Counted from the stretch's first letter, positions 17,331 to 27,025 are shown. The stretch is 64,000 bases of DNA from Melghirimyces algeriensis (GCF_900182565.1 NZ_FXTI01000001.1:310001-374000); one strand, 5' to 3'. Notes: a model not told the origin generated them from the sequence alone. Program-made: numbers and translations.

Positions 17331-18061
17331 AATCGCTCCTCCCCGACAGTGTGAACAAAGAGTTCATCGAGGGAAGCATCAGGAAATCCTGCCTGCTCTC
17401 TCATTTCATCCAAACTTCCAGCTAAGGCAATTCGACCTTCGTTGAGAAGAACAAATCGATCACAATATTTTTCAGCGGTCGCCAGTACATGAGTGGATAG
17501 GAGGATTCCTGTTTCTTGCTTTTTCAGTTTGACCATCAATTCCAATAAGTTATGGATCGCAAGCGGGTCCAAGCCGATAAAGGGTTCATCTACGATAAGG
17601 AGTGAGGGATTGACAAGAAAGGCAGACATCACCATCACCTTTTGTCGCATTCCTTTGGAAAAGGTGTCTGGATACCAATCCAGCTTTTTTTTCATCCGAA
17701 AGAGATTCAGCATCTGTTGCATTTGATCTTGATAGTCATCACGGGAAATCCCGTAAGCCATCGCCGTTAGCTCCAGATGTTCACGCAGAGTCAGTTCGGG
17801 ATATAAATAAGGGGTTTCAGGTATGTAAGCCAGTTGTCTTTTAAATGCAACCGGATCTTCTTGCAATGTCTGTCCGTTAAAGCGGATTTCTCCTTCCTTT
17901 GCATGAAGAAACCCCAGTATTTGTTTGATGGTAGTGCTTTTTCCCGCTCCATTCAGACCGATGAGACCTACGATTTCACCGGGGGAGACGGTGAACGATA
18001 TCTGATGAATGACAGGTTGGTGAGAAGAATAACCACCTGTTAGATTTTTAATTTCCAACAA
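17327..18061 (-). CDS. ecsA: ABC transporter ATP-binding protein, EcsA family
   Basis: 244 residues from TTG 18061, preceded by GGAAAGGTG. The open frame runs on to 18322, but that would overlap sqhC and adds non-family sequence, so I reject it. It has Walker A LIGLNGAGKSTTIKQ, a Q-loop (RQLAYIPETP), a signature region with TFSKGMRQKVMV in place of LSGGQ, Walker B SLLIVDEPFIGLD, and the switch histidine in LLSTHVL. It powers EcsB. The signature variation SKGMRQK is usual in this subfamily. Confidence 0.9.
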   Translation of the reverse strand: MLEIKNLTGGYSSHQPVIHQISFTVSPGEIVGLIGLNGAGKSTTIKQILGFLHAKEGEIRFNGQTLQEDPVAFKRQLAYIPETPYLYPELTLREHLELTAMAYGISRDDYQDQMQQMLNLFRMKKKLDWYPDTFSKGMRQKVMVMSAFLVNPSLLIVDEPFIGLDPLAIHNLLELMVKLKKQETGILLSTHVLATAEKYCDRFVLLNEGRIALAGSLDEMREQAGFPDASLDELFVHTVGEERL

Positions 18062-18225
18062 AAACGAATCACACCTTTCCCATAAAATATTGGGACACGC
18101 TATTGAAATATTATCCCAGATTTTATGGAGTGTCCAGGTTCTCCAGACGAGCCATCTATCTTTCATCATAAGAATATGAATATTCCCGTTGCAATAAAGT
18201 GTAAAAAGAAAGGAGGGGTGAGAGT

Positions 18226-20124
18226 TTGCATAAACCGGAACAGATAAGAGGAGTCTCACAGGCAATCGATCATCTGGTACAAGAGTTGATCGAGAAACAA
18301 CAGAAGGATGGACGTTGGACATTCTGTTTTGAAAGTGGTCCCATGACGGATTCTTATATGCTGTTGCTATATGAAATTCTGGGATTGGGAAAGTCGGAAA
18401 TTCGTGAGGGGCTGGCAGAAAGAATTTTATCTCTTTCCGATCAAGGAGTATGGAAACTATACTCTGATGAAAAAGACGGAAATGTTTCCGCTACAATGGA
18501 ATCTTCCCTCGCTCTGGTGGCGACAGGATTTAAAGATCCATCCGATCCTGTGATCAAAAAGAGCCAAAACTTTGTAAGAGAGCAGGGTGGAATCGATGCG
18601 ATGGGTTCTTTAACCAAAGTGATGCTCACCCTTACCGGTTACAATGGATGGCCGCATCATGCCCAAGTTCCAGTAAAGATTTTTTTGCTACCCTGGTGGT
18701 TTCCAATCAGTTTTTTTGATTTTGTGGGCTTTACCCGTGTTCATGTGGCTCCTATTCTGCTTGCTTCCCATCGGGAATTTACCTTGAAGTTGCCGAGGGG
18801 ACCTGTGGATGCGACAGCATGGACAGGAACGCGTCCAGAAGAAGTGAAAAGGAAAGAGCCCTTGAGAGACCTAGAGCAAAAGATTCATCAACTCCTCCCT
18901 CATGCAACTGTCAACGGAAATGATTTGAGTCGATTGGCTGAAAAACGAGGGCTTCGCTTTATTCTTACCCGGAGAGAATCTGATGGAACATTGTACAGCT
19001 ATTTCAGCAGCACATTTCTCATGGTGTTTGGACTAATGGCTTTGGGCTATCCCCGAAACCACCCTGTGATCGTTCAAGCCATCAACGGATTGGAACATTT
19101 TCTTATGCCGGTAAAGGGAGGGCTTCATCTTCAGGAAACCACTTCAACTGTCTGGGATACCGCTTTGATCAGTTATGCCCTTCAGGAAGCCGGAGTTTCT
19201 GCACAACACCCTGCGATTCAAAAAGGGGTCCGCTATCTTTTAAGTCGTCAACATGTTCGATATGGGGATTGGGCTCTTCGGAATCCCGGTGAATCTCCTG
19301 GAGGATGGGGGTTTTCCGATATCAATACAATGAATCCGGATTTGGACGATACTTCTTACAGTTTGCGGGCATTAGGACCTTCTACCCGAATGGACTATCA
19401 GATATTTGAGTCTTGGAATCGTGGAGGACGCTGGGCCTTGTCCATGCAAAACCGTGACGGTGGTTGGTCCGCTTTTGAAAAAAATACGGACAAAAAGTGG
19501 CCCAAAGTGTTGTTGCCGGCGACTGATGCACGGACGGTCTGGACAGATCCCTCCACAAATGATCTGACTGGACGGATGCTGGAATGGATCGGAAACCACC
19601 TTGGATGGAAACAGGGACATCCTGTTGTGGACAGAGCTGTCCGTTTTTTGTTGAGAAACCAGGAATCGGATGGGTCCTGGTTCGGCCGTTGGGGAATCGC
19701 ATATATCTACGGAACATGGGCAGCGTTGACGGGTTTGACAGCTGTGGAACTAAAACATAGGGACGATTCCATCCGTCGAGGCGTTGATTGGCTGCTGTCC
19801 ATTCAGAATAAGGATGGAGGATGGGGAGAATCCTGCGAAAGTGATGTGCAGCGAAAATATATACCATTAAATCGCAGTATACTCGTTCAGACCGCCTGGG
19901 CAGTGGATGCTTTGGTGGCAGTGTACGACAGGCCTGTTCCAGCTCTTGAAGCCGGAGTTTTTCGTCTTCTGGAAATGGTGAAAAACATGGATTCATTAGA
20001 AAAGTATCCAACAGGAGGAGGATTGGCGGGACAGTTTTATATCTATTATCACAGTTATCCCTATATTTGGCCCTTGGTTGCATTGTCTCATTATCAAAAA
20101 AAGTTTGGAAAAGTGGAAAATTGA
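18226..20124 (+). CDS. sqhC: Squalene-hopene cyclase / sporulenol synthase
   Basis: 632 residues from TTG after AAAGGAGGGGTGA. It is a prokaryotic triterpene cyclase. The catalytic acid motif DxDD is at about residue 372 (NPDLDDTSYSLRAL). At least five QW-type repeats are visible, for example QNRDGGWSAFEKN, QESDGSWFGRWG and QNKDGGWGESCES. It folds squalene to hopene, or a C35 curcumene to sporulenes in spore formers; sequence alone does not settle which. It is divergent from ecsAB with about 160 nt between. No squalene synthase lies nearby. Confidence 0.92.
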   Translation: MHKPEQIRGVSQAIDHLVQELIEKQQKDGRWTFCFESGPMTDSYMLLLYEILGLGKSEIREGLAERILSLSDQGVWKLYSDEKDGNVSATMESSLALVATGFKDPSDPVIKKSQNFVREQGGIDAMGSLTKVMLTLTGYNGWPHHAQVPVKIFLLPWWFPISFFDFVGFTRVHVAPILLASHREFTLKLPRGPVDATAWTGTRPEEVKRKEPLRDLEQKIHQLLPHATVNGNDLSRLAEKRGLRFILTRRESDGTLYSYFSSTFLMVFGLMALGYPRNHPVIVQAINGLEHFLMPVKGGLHLQETTSTVWDTALISYALQEAGVSAQHPAIQKGVRYLLSRQHVRYGDWALRNPGESPGGWGFSDINTMNPDLDDTSYSLRALGPSTRMDYQIFESWNRGGRWALSMQNRDGGWSAFEKNTDKKWPKVLLPATDARTVWTDPSTNDLTGRMLEWIGNHLGWKQGHPVVDRAVRFLLRNQESDGSWFGRWGIAYIYGTWAALTGLTAVELKHRDDSIRRGVDWLLSIQNKDGGWGESCESDVQRKYIPLNRSILVQTAWAVDALVAVYDRPVPALEAGVFRLLEMVKNMDSLEKYPTGGGLAGQFYIYYHSYPYIWPLVALSHYQKKFGKVEN

Positions 20125-20203
20125 TATTTTCGCTCTTTTTTTCGGATTAAAAATAGGATATGATACAGTTGTTCACCCAATTTATTACAAAAAAGGAGCG
20201 ATT

Positions 20204-20842
20204 ATGACAGGATTGGTGTTTCTGTTGGGCTGGTGGTTGGGTGGGAGAATGCCAGTCCTGGCCGGTTCCCTGTTTTTGCCTATGGAGCGAAAGAGGGCGA
20301 ATCAATATGCCAGCAGTTGGTTTGCGTCATGGGTTGGAGGAACCGGCTTTGTCCTGGTTTACCTCGTACCTGTGTCCGAATCGAAGCAGATGCTGGGATA
20401 TGTACTTGTTTTATATCTCATCGCCTGTGTTGTTCTTGACTTGTCCCATCGGTTGATCCCCAACAGCTTGAATGCGACTGCTGTTGTCCTTATCCTTTGC
20501 ATCCGTTGGATCATGGGAATGGAATGGCTTGATCCAATCATTTCTGCGTTGGTAGGGGGTGGGGCTCTTTTGGGGATCTCCAATCTTTTTCGCGGTGGGA
20601 TGGGTGGAGGAGATATCAAGATGACCGTAGCGACTGGGTTATCCTTGGATGGATATGGCATGACAGCAGGATTGGTAATTGCCATTCTGTTGGGAGGTAT
20701 GTATTCTTGTTTTCTCCTGCTTAAAGGGAAAGCAGGGAGAAGAACTCCCATTCCTTTTGCTCCACACTTGGCAACTGGTTTTATGATCGGGTTTTTGTGG
20801 GGGGAAGAATTGATCAAACGATATATTTCTTTGTTGGTCTAA
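20204..20842 (+). CDS. comC: Type IV prepilin peptidase (A24), lacking the cysteine methylase motif; ComC position
   Basis: 212 residues from ATG 20204, with AAAAGGAGCG before it. It has six or seven membrane spans. Both aspartates of the A24 protease are present: D in VVLDLSHRLIPN and the GxGD motif in GGMGGGDIKM. The N-terminal region where prepilin peptidases carry two CxxC pairs has neither. The gene lies between folC/murC and spoIIB, where B. subtilis has comC, so it likely cuts ComG-type pseudopilins for DNA uptake. N-methylation would need another enzyme or not occur. Confidence 0.82.
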   Translation: MTGLVFLLGWWLGGRMPVLAGSLFLPMERKRANQYASSWFASWVGGTGFVLVYLVPVSESKQMLGYVLVLYLIACVVLDLSHRLIPNSLNATAVVLILCIRWIMGMEWLDPIISALVGGGALLGISNLFRGGMGGGDIKMTVATGLSLDGYGMTAGLVIAILLGGMYSCFLLLKGKAGRRTPIPFAPHLATGFMIGFLWGEELIKRYISLLV

Positions 20843-20944
20843 CCGTGTGGAATGGGTTGGAAAGTCTTGATCATCATCGGTTCTATCTCAATCTACTAAA
20901 CATATTTATGGTAGTACAAGTTGGAAGAAGGAGACGATGAACCG

Positions 20945-22066
20945 ATGACGAAACTCCGGATCAATGTTCAAAGCAAGGGTTCAACGAAACGAATTCCCCT
21001 TACATCACCGAAGCAACATTCATTTGATCATAGCCGGGATCGGAAAAGTAGTACCTTGAAACTCCCAGGCGCCGCTGGAGAGAAAAGGAAGCATCATCCG
21101 GTTCATGGCAATCCGCTCAAATGGAAATCTCCCTTGAAATGGTTGAATCGTGAAGCTGAAATGAGTGAAGGATGGATTGGATGGAGCAGTCCCTATTCCC
21201 GCAAAAAACGGAATGGCAGGGGACAGGGAAGTCTCCAATCTGTGTTGGTGGCTGTGATTGGTGCAGTTTTACTGGGCACTCTATTGGGCCTGTCCATTAT
21301 GGCTCTATTCTTTTCAGGGGATGGAACGGATATTTCCGCCCGAAGCATTGACTCCCACTTGCAATCTGTTCCGGTTGATGAGAAGGAAAAGGAATCCGAA
21401 GTGAATCATAAAAAAAAAGTATCAAACAGTAAATCAAATGGGTACCGGCTTCCTGAACTAAAAGCAGTCCTTGTACAAACTGGGACTTTTAAAAAGAAAT
21501 CCGGAGCATTAAAAACGGTAAGGGAATATCGCTCCGAAGGAAGTGGGGCTGTAATTACGGAGAATTCACCTTATCGGATTTATCGGGGGATCGGCCTGAA
21601 TCAGGAGGAAGCGAGTCATTTGTCTGCTGGGTTAAAGGAAAAGAAGTCCTATTTAAAGGAACTCCGTATTGCAGACCAACCTGTTCCTGTATCCCGTTTA
21701 CCAAAAGGAAAAAAAAGAAAAGAGCTAACCGCCCTGATCCAAAAAGGTCACCATGTCTTTCAGATCATGGGGGAAAAAACATCCGATGGTCTCCGGAAAA
21801 ATGCTTCGCCTGTCTCTTTTCAATCCGTATGGAGTGAAGTGATTGAGCATTACAGTGATGCAGCCCAATCAGCACAGAAGCTGGAAAAGGAAATTCCTGG
21901 TGAAGCCAGACCCTATCTTGTCCAGATGATCCGGGCGTTGGATCAAGTGGTTCAGAACGGTCAAACAAGTTTGAAACAGTCTCAAACCGCCAATCTATGG
22001 CAAATACAGGAAGGTTTAATTCGGTATGCTTTGGCCTATAAAAAGTTTGTGCAAGTCTTTCATTGA
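20945..22066 (+). CDS. spoIIB: SpoIIB-like sporulation protein with SPOR domain
   Basis: 373 residues from ATG 20945 after AAGAAGGAGACG; the longer TTG frame lacks a ribosome site. Residues 1-105 are basic and cytoplasmic; one membrane span follows (VLVAVIGAVLLGTLLGLSIM). Residues about 175-240 look like a SPOR domain (LVQTGTFKKKSGALKTV ... RIYRGIGLNQEEA). The remaining C-terminal part is helical. SPOR domains bind denuded septal peptidoglycan; SpoIIB acts in engulfment. The gene sits next to comC and maf exactly as in B. subtilis. Confidence 0.78.
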   Translation: MTKLRINVQSKGSTKRIPLTSPKQHSFDHSRDRKSSTLKLPGAAGEKRKHHPVHGNPLKWKSPLKWLNREAEMSEGWIGWSSPYSRKKRNGRGQGSLQSVLVAVIGAVLLGTLLGLSIMALFFSGDGTDISARSIDSHLQSVPVDEKEKESEVNHKKKVSNSKSNGYRLPELKAVLVQTGTFKKKSGALKTVREYRSEGSGAVITENSPYRIYRGIGLNQEEASHLSAGLKEKKSYLKELRIADQPVPVSRLPKGKKRKELTALIQKGHHVFQIMGEKTSDGLRKNASPVSFQSVWSEVIEHYSDAAQSAQKLEKEIPGEARPYLVQMIRALDQVVQNGQTSLKQSQTANLWQIQEGLIRYALAYKKFVQVFH

Positions 22067-22300
22067 GAGTGAAAGTTTCTTGTTCCACCTTATTGAATTT
22101 GCTAAACTTAGTTTGTATCTGATATGTCTTTTACCGATCCTGTCCGTCCGGGTTCGGGACGGCCGTCCGGGATTCAACCGGGCTGTGAAGCAGGGTCGCT
22201 TTCTTTCGTTTTGCAAGGCTTTAAACGTTATACCCGACTGATATAGGGAAGGGAAAAATATACAGACTTAGCAATAGAGAATGAAGGAGGTCGGGGCACG

Positions 22301-22918
22301 ATGCAGCCGGAACTTGTACTCGCATCCGGCTCCCCACGGCGAAAACAACTGCTTCAAGCCTTGGGGTTGCCCTTTTCCGTTCATCCCAGCTCGGTGGCGG
22401 AAGAAGTCCCAGGAGATCCATCTCCGGGAGAATTGGTGGAGATTTTGGCCGCTAAGAAAGCGTTGGCGGTGGCACATACAAAAGAGCGGGCACTGGTGAT
22501 CGGATCGGATACTGTAGTGGCTCTGGGTGATAAAATCCTTGGAAAGCCGAAGGATAAACAAAATGCCGCCCAGATTTTGGAATATCTCCAGGGGCAGTCT
22601 CATCAAGTCTATACAGGGATTGCCCTGGTAGAGGTGATCAATAACAAGGTGACCCGCCGTCTGATCAATCACCGGGTGACGGAGGTGATGATTCGGAATA
22701 TGAATCAGGAAGAGATTGAATGGTACATCTCGACGGAAGAGCCGATGGACAAGGCTGGAGCTTATGGATTGCAAGGAATCGGATCTATGTGGGTAGATTG
22801 GATTGACGGGTGTTATACCAATGTAGTGGGGATGTCCCTTCCCCTCCTCTACGATATGATGAATGGTATGGGTTACCCTGTTCTGAAACCATCATTTGCT
22901 CCGGAAAATAAGGCATGA
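22301..22918 (+). CDS. maf: Maf-family nucleoside triphosphate pyrophosphatase
   Basis: 205 residues. It hydrolyses non-canonical dTTP/UTP-type nucleotides and influences septation. The signature LASGSPRRKQLL is at the start, followed by the catalytic VIGSDTVVALGDKILGKP and the late DKAGAYGLQGIGSMWVDWI. AAGGAGG lies 15 nt upstream. The 234-nt gap before it holds two direct copies of CCGTCCGGG with the palindrome GGACGGCCGTCC, which I cannot assign. It heads the maf-radC-mreBCD-minCD run. Confidence 0.95.
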   Translation: MQPELVLASGSPRRKQLLQALGLPFSVHPSSVAEEVPGDPSPGELVEILAAKKALAVAHTKERALVIGSDTVVALGDKILGKPKDKQNAAQILEYLQGQSHQVYTGIALVEVINNKVTRRLINHRVTEVMIRNMNQEEIEWYISTEEPMDKAGAYGLQGIGSMWVDWIDGCYTNVVGMSLPLLYDMMNGMGYPVLKPSFAPENKA

Positions 22919-22974
22919 CAGCTAGAGGCAGCATCTGAAGCTTCCTTATTTGCCGGTTTGACGGGAGGTTGTAA

Positions 22975-23676
22975 ATGTTGCGTCAACCGGAACAGCTGAT
23001 GATTCGCGATGTGCCGGAGGAAGAACGGCCGAGAGAGCGAATGTCCAAAGAGGGTCCGACAGCCCTTTCCAATGCGGAACTTATCGCTATTTTGCTTCGG
23101 ACGGGCACCTCATCTGAGTCTGTGATTCAACTGGCCCATCAGGTTTTGGCTCAGGCCAAGGGCCTGAAAGGACTGGCGGATTTTACGTTAAATGAGTTGA
23201 TTCAGATGAGGGGCATTGGACCAGCGAAGGCAATTCAGCTATTGGCGGGAATTGAAATCGGCCGTCGTGTTTCTAGAGCCCTTCCGGCAGAACGGGCATT
23301 GATTCGTTCACCTGAGGATGTTGCTGATTATGTGATGGATGAAATGAGATATCTGACCCAGGAGCATTTTTTGTGCCTGTTTTTAAACACAAAAAACCGG
23401 GTAATTGATAAACAGTGTATCTTTGTTGGAAGTCTCAATTCATCCGTTGTTCATCCCAGGGAAGTATTTCGGGAAGCGATTCGTCGCAGCTCGGCCGGTG
23501 TGATCTGTATACATAATCACCCAAGCGGAGATCCGGCGCCGAGCGCAGAGGACATTCAAGTAACGGAACGGTTGTATAAAGTGGGGCGAATTATCGGAAT
23601 TGAGCTATTGGACCACATTATTATCGGTGACACCCGGTTTTACAGTATGAAAGAAAAAGGGATTATTCCAGTGTGA
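22975..23676 (+). CDS. radC: RadC/YsxA JAB-domain protein
   Basis: 233 residues. A helix-hairpin-helix-like N-terminal region (LTLNELIQMRGIGPAKAIQLL) precedes the JAB/MPN metalloprotease-fold domain with HNHPSGDPAPSAED at about residue 180 and a conserved upstream glutamate region. The historic DNA repair role of RadC is unproven. Its position before mreB is conserved across Bacillales. Confidence 0.94.
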   Translation: MLRQPEQLMIRDVPEEERPRERMSKEGPTALSNAELIAILLRTGTSSESVIQLAHQVLAQAKGLKGLADFTLNELIQMRGIGPAKAIQLLAGIEIGRRVSRALPAERALIRSPEDVADYVMDEMRYLTQEHFLCLFLNTKNRVIDKQCIFVGSLNSSVVHPREVFREAIRRSSAGVICIHNHPSGDPAPSAEDIQVTERLYKVGRIIGIELLDHIIIGDTRFYSMKEKGIIPV

Positions 23677-23725
23677 GACACGCTTTATACAAAACAGATC
23701 CTTAAGCGAAGGGCTGAGATGGTTC

Positions 23726-24817
23726 ATGCAATATTGGTTTGGGAGTAAAGATGGGGGAACGGAAACGATCTTTCAGAAATTTGGTGGGTTTATCCGGGAC
23801 ATGGGTATCGATTTGGGAACGGCCAATACCTTGGTATACCTGAAAGGACAGGGTATTGTGGTGCGAGAACCTTCTGTGGTTGCCTTGGAAACGGGAACGG
23901 AGGAGATTAAAGCGGTCGGGAACGAGGCAAAGCGCATGATCGGCCGGACACCCGGAAACATTGTTGCCATCCGTCCCATGAAAGATGGAGTGATTGCTGA
24001 CTATAATACAACGGCTACCATGCTGGAATACTTTATAAAAAAAGCACAGACACAAAGGGTCTACCTGCCGCGCCGCCCCAATGTGATGGTTTGTGTTCCG
24101 ACCGGAGTCACCCCGGTGGAAAAAAGGGCGGTAGAGGAGGCAACCCGTGCGGCAGGGGCCAAAGAAGCTTATACGATTGAAGAACCTTTTGCTGCTGCCA
24201 TTGGTGCGGGACTACCCGTCTGGGAGCCCACCGGCAGTATGGTGGTGGATATTGGTGGTGGGACAACTGAGGTGGCTGTCATTTCACTCGGAGGGATTGT
24301 AACGGCGAAGTCCCTGCGTGTTGCGGGAGATGAGATGGATGAAGCTATCATTCAGTATATTAAAAAGACTTACAATTTAATGGTTGGTGAACGGACTGCG
24401 GAAACGTTGAAGCTGGAAATTGGGTCCGCAAAGTCCGAGGAAGAGAAAACACGGGACATTCGCGGAAGAGATTTGATCTCAGGTCTTCCCAAAACCATTC
24501 AGATTACCTCCAAAGAGATTGCGGATGCTCTTGATGACACAGTCAGTTCCATTATTGATGCGGTGAAGCTCACACTTGAGCAAACGCCGCCGGAATTGGC
24601 TGCTGATATTATGGATCGGGGAATCGTTCTGACCGGGGGCGGAGCCCTTTTGAAGAAGCTGGACCAACGTGTATCTGAAGAAACGATGATGCCTGTGGTT
24701 GTTGCGGAAAATGCATTGGATTGTGTTGCAATCGGTACCGGGCAAGCGCTGGAAAACATCCACCTTTTCACATCGGGAGTAGGCATTACCTCTACCCGCT
24801 TCAATCGTCGGAAATAA
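23726..24817 (+). CDS. mreB: Rod shape-determining actin homologue MreB
   Basis: 363 residues. It is an actin-fold ATPase that guides side-wall synthesis at the membrane. Phosphate 1 loop is MGIDLGTANTLVYLKG, phosphate 2 is VVDIGGGTTEVAVISLGG, and the adenosine loop is GIVLTGGGALLKKLD. The N-terminus is about 15 residues longer than B. subtilis MreB (QYWFGSKDGGTETIFQKFGG); no other in-frame start fits and the ribosome site is weak. It starts the mreBCD set. Confidence 0.95.
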   Translation: MQYWFGSKDGGTETIFQKFGGFIRDMGIDLGTANTLVYLKGQGIVVREPSVVALETGTEEIKAVGNEAKRMIGRTPGNIVAIRPMKDGVIADYNTTATMLEYFIKKAQTQRVYLPRRPNVMVCVPTGVTPVEKRAVEEATRAAGAKEAYTIEEPFAAAIGAGLPVWEPTGSMVVDIGGGTTEVAVISLGGIVTAKSLRVAGDEMDEAIIQYIKKTYNLMVGERTAETLKLEIGSAKSEEEKTRDIRGRDLISGLPKTIQITSKEIADALDDTVSSIIDAVKLTLEQTPPELAADIMDRGIVLTGGGALLKKLDQRVSEETMMPVVVAENALDCVAIGTGQALENIHLFTSGVGITSTRFNRRK

Positions 24818-24828
24818 GGGGTGGTTTT

Positions 24829-25695
24829 GTGTTCTTGCGATTGTTTGCTAACCGACGGTTGTTTGTGTTGTTGGTGTCAGTGATCCTGTTAACCGTAACC
24901 GTGGGAATGACCCGGAGTGGGCGAGATGAATTGACCTGGATGGAAGCCGGGATCAAGAATACGGGGGCATGGCTTAACGGTTGGTTTTCCGGCTTTTCTT
25001 ACACTGCACTGGCATGGTTTGATGATGAACCGACGGCGGAGGAAAAGGAAAATGTCTCACAGCTGAAGGCAGACATTGCCCGGTTGGAGCGGGAGAATCG
25101 CAGGCTAAAAGAAGTTGCCCAATACATGAATGAGAACAAACAGAACTATATTACAGCAAAAACAGTATCCCGCAGTCCGGATCGCTGGAACGACCGTGTG
25201 GTCATTGACAAGGGCAAGAAGGATCAAATCCAAAAGGATATGCCAGTGATCACAAGCGAAGGGTTGATCGGTAGGGTTTCTGCGGTGACAAATTATATGG
25301 CGGATGTTCAGCTTCTGACCGATTCCGGCAGTGGCCCTGGAATTGCAGCGCAAATACAGTCTGGAGACCAAGAGATCTTTGGTTTGATTGAGGGATATGA
25401 TGCCAGTAGGAAACGCTTGTTGATGAAAAAGATTCCTTCCGGGATTCAACCGAAGAAAGGACAGTTGGTCGTCACCTCTGATTTGTCCGACCGATTTCCG
25501 GGTGATCTTCTGATTGGTTCAGTGGATGAAGTGGTTCGGGGAGACTTTGGTGTGGACCGTATGGTTTATGTGAAACCTGCTGCCCAGTTTGAACGTCTCC
25601 ATTATGTGATGGTTGTTCGTGATCCTACAAAAATCAAATTGCAGAAACACAGACAGAAGTTAAATGGGAAGGAAAAAGGAAACGGAGGGGATTAA
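24829..25695 (+). CDS. mreC: Rod shape-determining protein MreC
   Basis: 288 residues from GTG 24829 after AAGGGGTGG, 11 nt beyond the mreB stop. One N-terminal membrane span is followed by a coiled coil (residues 66-100, LKADIARLERENRRLKEV) and a beta-barrel C-terminal domain (VVIDKGKKDQIQKDMPVI, GLIGRVSAV). It links MreB to the periplasmic-side wall machinery. Confidence 0.94.
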   Translation: MFLRLFANRRLFVLLVSVILLTVTVGMTRSGRDELTWMEAGIKNTGAWLNGWFSGFSYTALAWFDDEPTAEEKENVSQLKADIARLERENRRLKEVAQYMNENKQNYITAKTVSRSPDRWNDRVVIDKGKKDQIQKDMPVITSEGLIGRVSAVTNYMADVQLLTDSGSGPGIAAQIQSGDQEIFGLIEGYDASRKRLLMKKIPSGIQPKKGQLVVTSDLSDRFPGDLLIGSVDEVVRGDFGVDRMVYVKPAAQFERLHYVMVVRDPTKIKLQKHRQKLNGKEKGNGGD

Positions 25696-26223
25696 ATGCC
25701 AGTATCCTGGATGTTTATCGGTTTCCTCTCCTTCTTTTTTTTGTTGGAAGGAACCGTTTTACAATTTGTGGCCCCACAGGCGTGGGGAAGTTCGATTGTT
25801 TGGATTCCTCAATTGGTGACCAGTGGAATCATTATCTATTCTTTGTACCAAGGGCGGAAACCGGGATTAATCTATGGATTTTGCTTTGGCTTGATTTATG
25901 ATGTTGTCCATGGACAGGCAATCGGTGTTTACGCATTTAGCACTGCTCTCGTCGGGTATTTCTCAGGTTTGATTTCCCGTCAACTGTTTTCCGGTTCGAC
26001 AGTGGCACTGTTGACAACGGCCATCTGTCAAGCCGTTCATTTGTTTATGAGTTATGGTTGGTTTCGTTTGTTTAATATTACTGAGGTACCATGGAAGGAA
26101 GCGGCCGTTTACCATATCGTTCCGTCGGTCCTGATCAATATGGTGCTTGCCTATCCAATCTATCGGCTTGTTTTGTGGATGATCAAGCGTACGGGATCAC
26201 GGTCGATCCAACTGTTTGAATAG
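25696..26223 (+). CDS. mreD: Rod shape-determining protein MreD
   Basis: 175 residues, five hydrophobic spans, directly after the mreC stop. The sequence is poorly conserved, as usual for MreD, but has the early FLLEGTVLQF and the GFCFGLIYDVVHGQAIGVYA segment seen in the family. It is the membrane partner of MreC in the elongasome. Confidence 0.88.
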   Translation: MPVSWMFIGFLSFFFLLEGTVLQFVAPQAWGSSIVWIPQLVTSGIIIYSLYQGRKPGLIYGFCFGLIYDVVHGQAIGVYAFSTALVGYFSGLISRQLFSGSTVALLTTAICQAVHLFMSYGWFRLFNITEVPWKEAAVYHIVPSVLINMVLAYPIYRLVLWMIKRTGSRSIQLFE

Positions 26224-26319
26224 ATTGGGGAGCGTAGTCCAGTCTCCGGCCTGATTGCGTATGAAGGAAGGATTTTCTAGACGTGCGCAGAAATCATAGA
26301 GTGAGGCGGGGTGACTTTC

Positions 26320-26994
26320 ATGGGAAAAGCATTGAAATCGGGTGTGACAATAAAAGGGACCAAGAACGGGCTTCATTTCCTCCTCGATGAAACACGTCCT
26401 TTTTCCACAATTTTAAATGAATTGAAACATAAATTGGAAGGTTCCCCCAATATATGGGATGGACCAGAGACCCATGTACGGATCAAATTGGGAAATCGGC
26501 AGATTACAAGGGAAGAAGAGACAGCGTTGCGGAATCTGTTTTCCTTACGGGAAAATTTAATTATTCAGTCCATTGAAGCGTCAAATGGAAAGCCCTATTT
26601 GCTGAGGAATCAGGGTATTAACGTTCAGGCAGGGACAGTCCGTTCCGGCCAAGTCCTGGATCACCGGGGTGACCTTCTTCTTTTGGGGGATGTAAATCCT
26701 GGAGGAACAGTTCGTTCCACAGGAAGTATATTTGTTCTGGGAGCCTTAAGGGGGTTGGGACATGCTGGAGGAGAGGGGGATGAGTCGGCGATTATCGCTG
26801 CATCCAATTTACGCCCCACGCAACTCCGGATTGCTGATGTGGTTTCACGCCCCCCGGATGAATGGACCAAGTCGGAGATGTCCGGGATGAATTTTGCATA
26901 TCTGGTGGATGGGCGGATTGTTGTGGACAAGATTCATCATTTAAATCGGATTCGTCCGGAGATTGAATGGAAGGAGAACCGTTTCAGAGGATAA
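26320..26994 (+). CDS. minC: Septum site-determining protein MinC
   Basis: 224 residues from ATG 26320, six bases after GGCGGGGTG; an in-frame GTG at 26311 would add three residues. The C-terminal half is the MinC right-handed beta helix (VRSGQVLDHRGDLLLLGDVNPGG, GSIFVLGALRGLGHAG). It inhibits FtsZ ring formation with MinD. It is followed 31 nt later by minD. Confidence 0.95.
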   Translation: MGKALKSGVTIKGTKNGLHFLLDETRPFSTILNELKHKLEGSPNIWDGPETHVRIKLGNRQITREEETALRNLFSLRENLIIQSIEASNGKPYLLRNQGINVQAGTVRSGQVLDHRGDLLLLGDVNPGGTVRSTGSIFVLGALRGLGHAGGEGDESAIIAASNLRPTQLRIADVVSRPPDEWTKSEMSGMNFAYLVDGRIVVDKIHHLNRIRPEIEWKENRFRG

Positions 26995-27025
26995 TTCAAC
27001 CTGGAGTGTCAGGAGGCGGAGAAAG

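Noticed and set aside
18062..18322. N-terminal extension of the EcsA frame
   Set aside because: It would overlap sqhC, is unlike ABC ATPases, and a TTG with a ribosome site at 18061 gives the normal family length.
22110..22215. tRNA-like GGTTCGGGAC and GGATTCAACC segments
   Set aside because: No acceptor stem or anticodon arm can be drawn at the right spacing on either strand.
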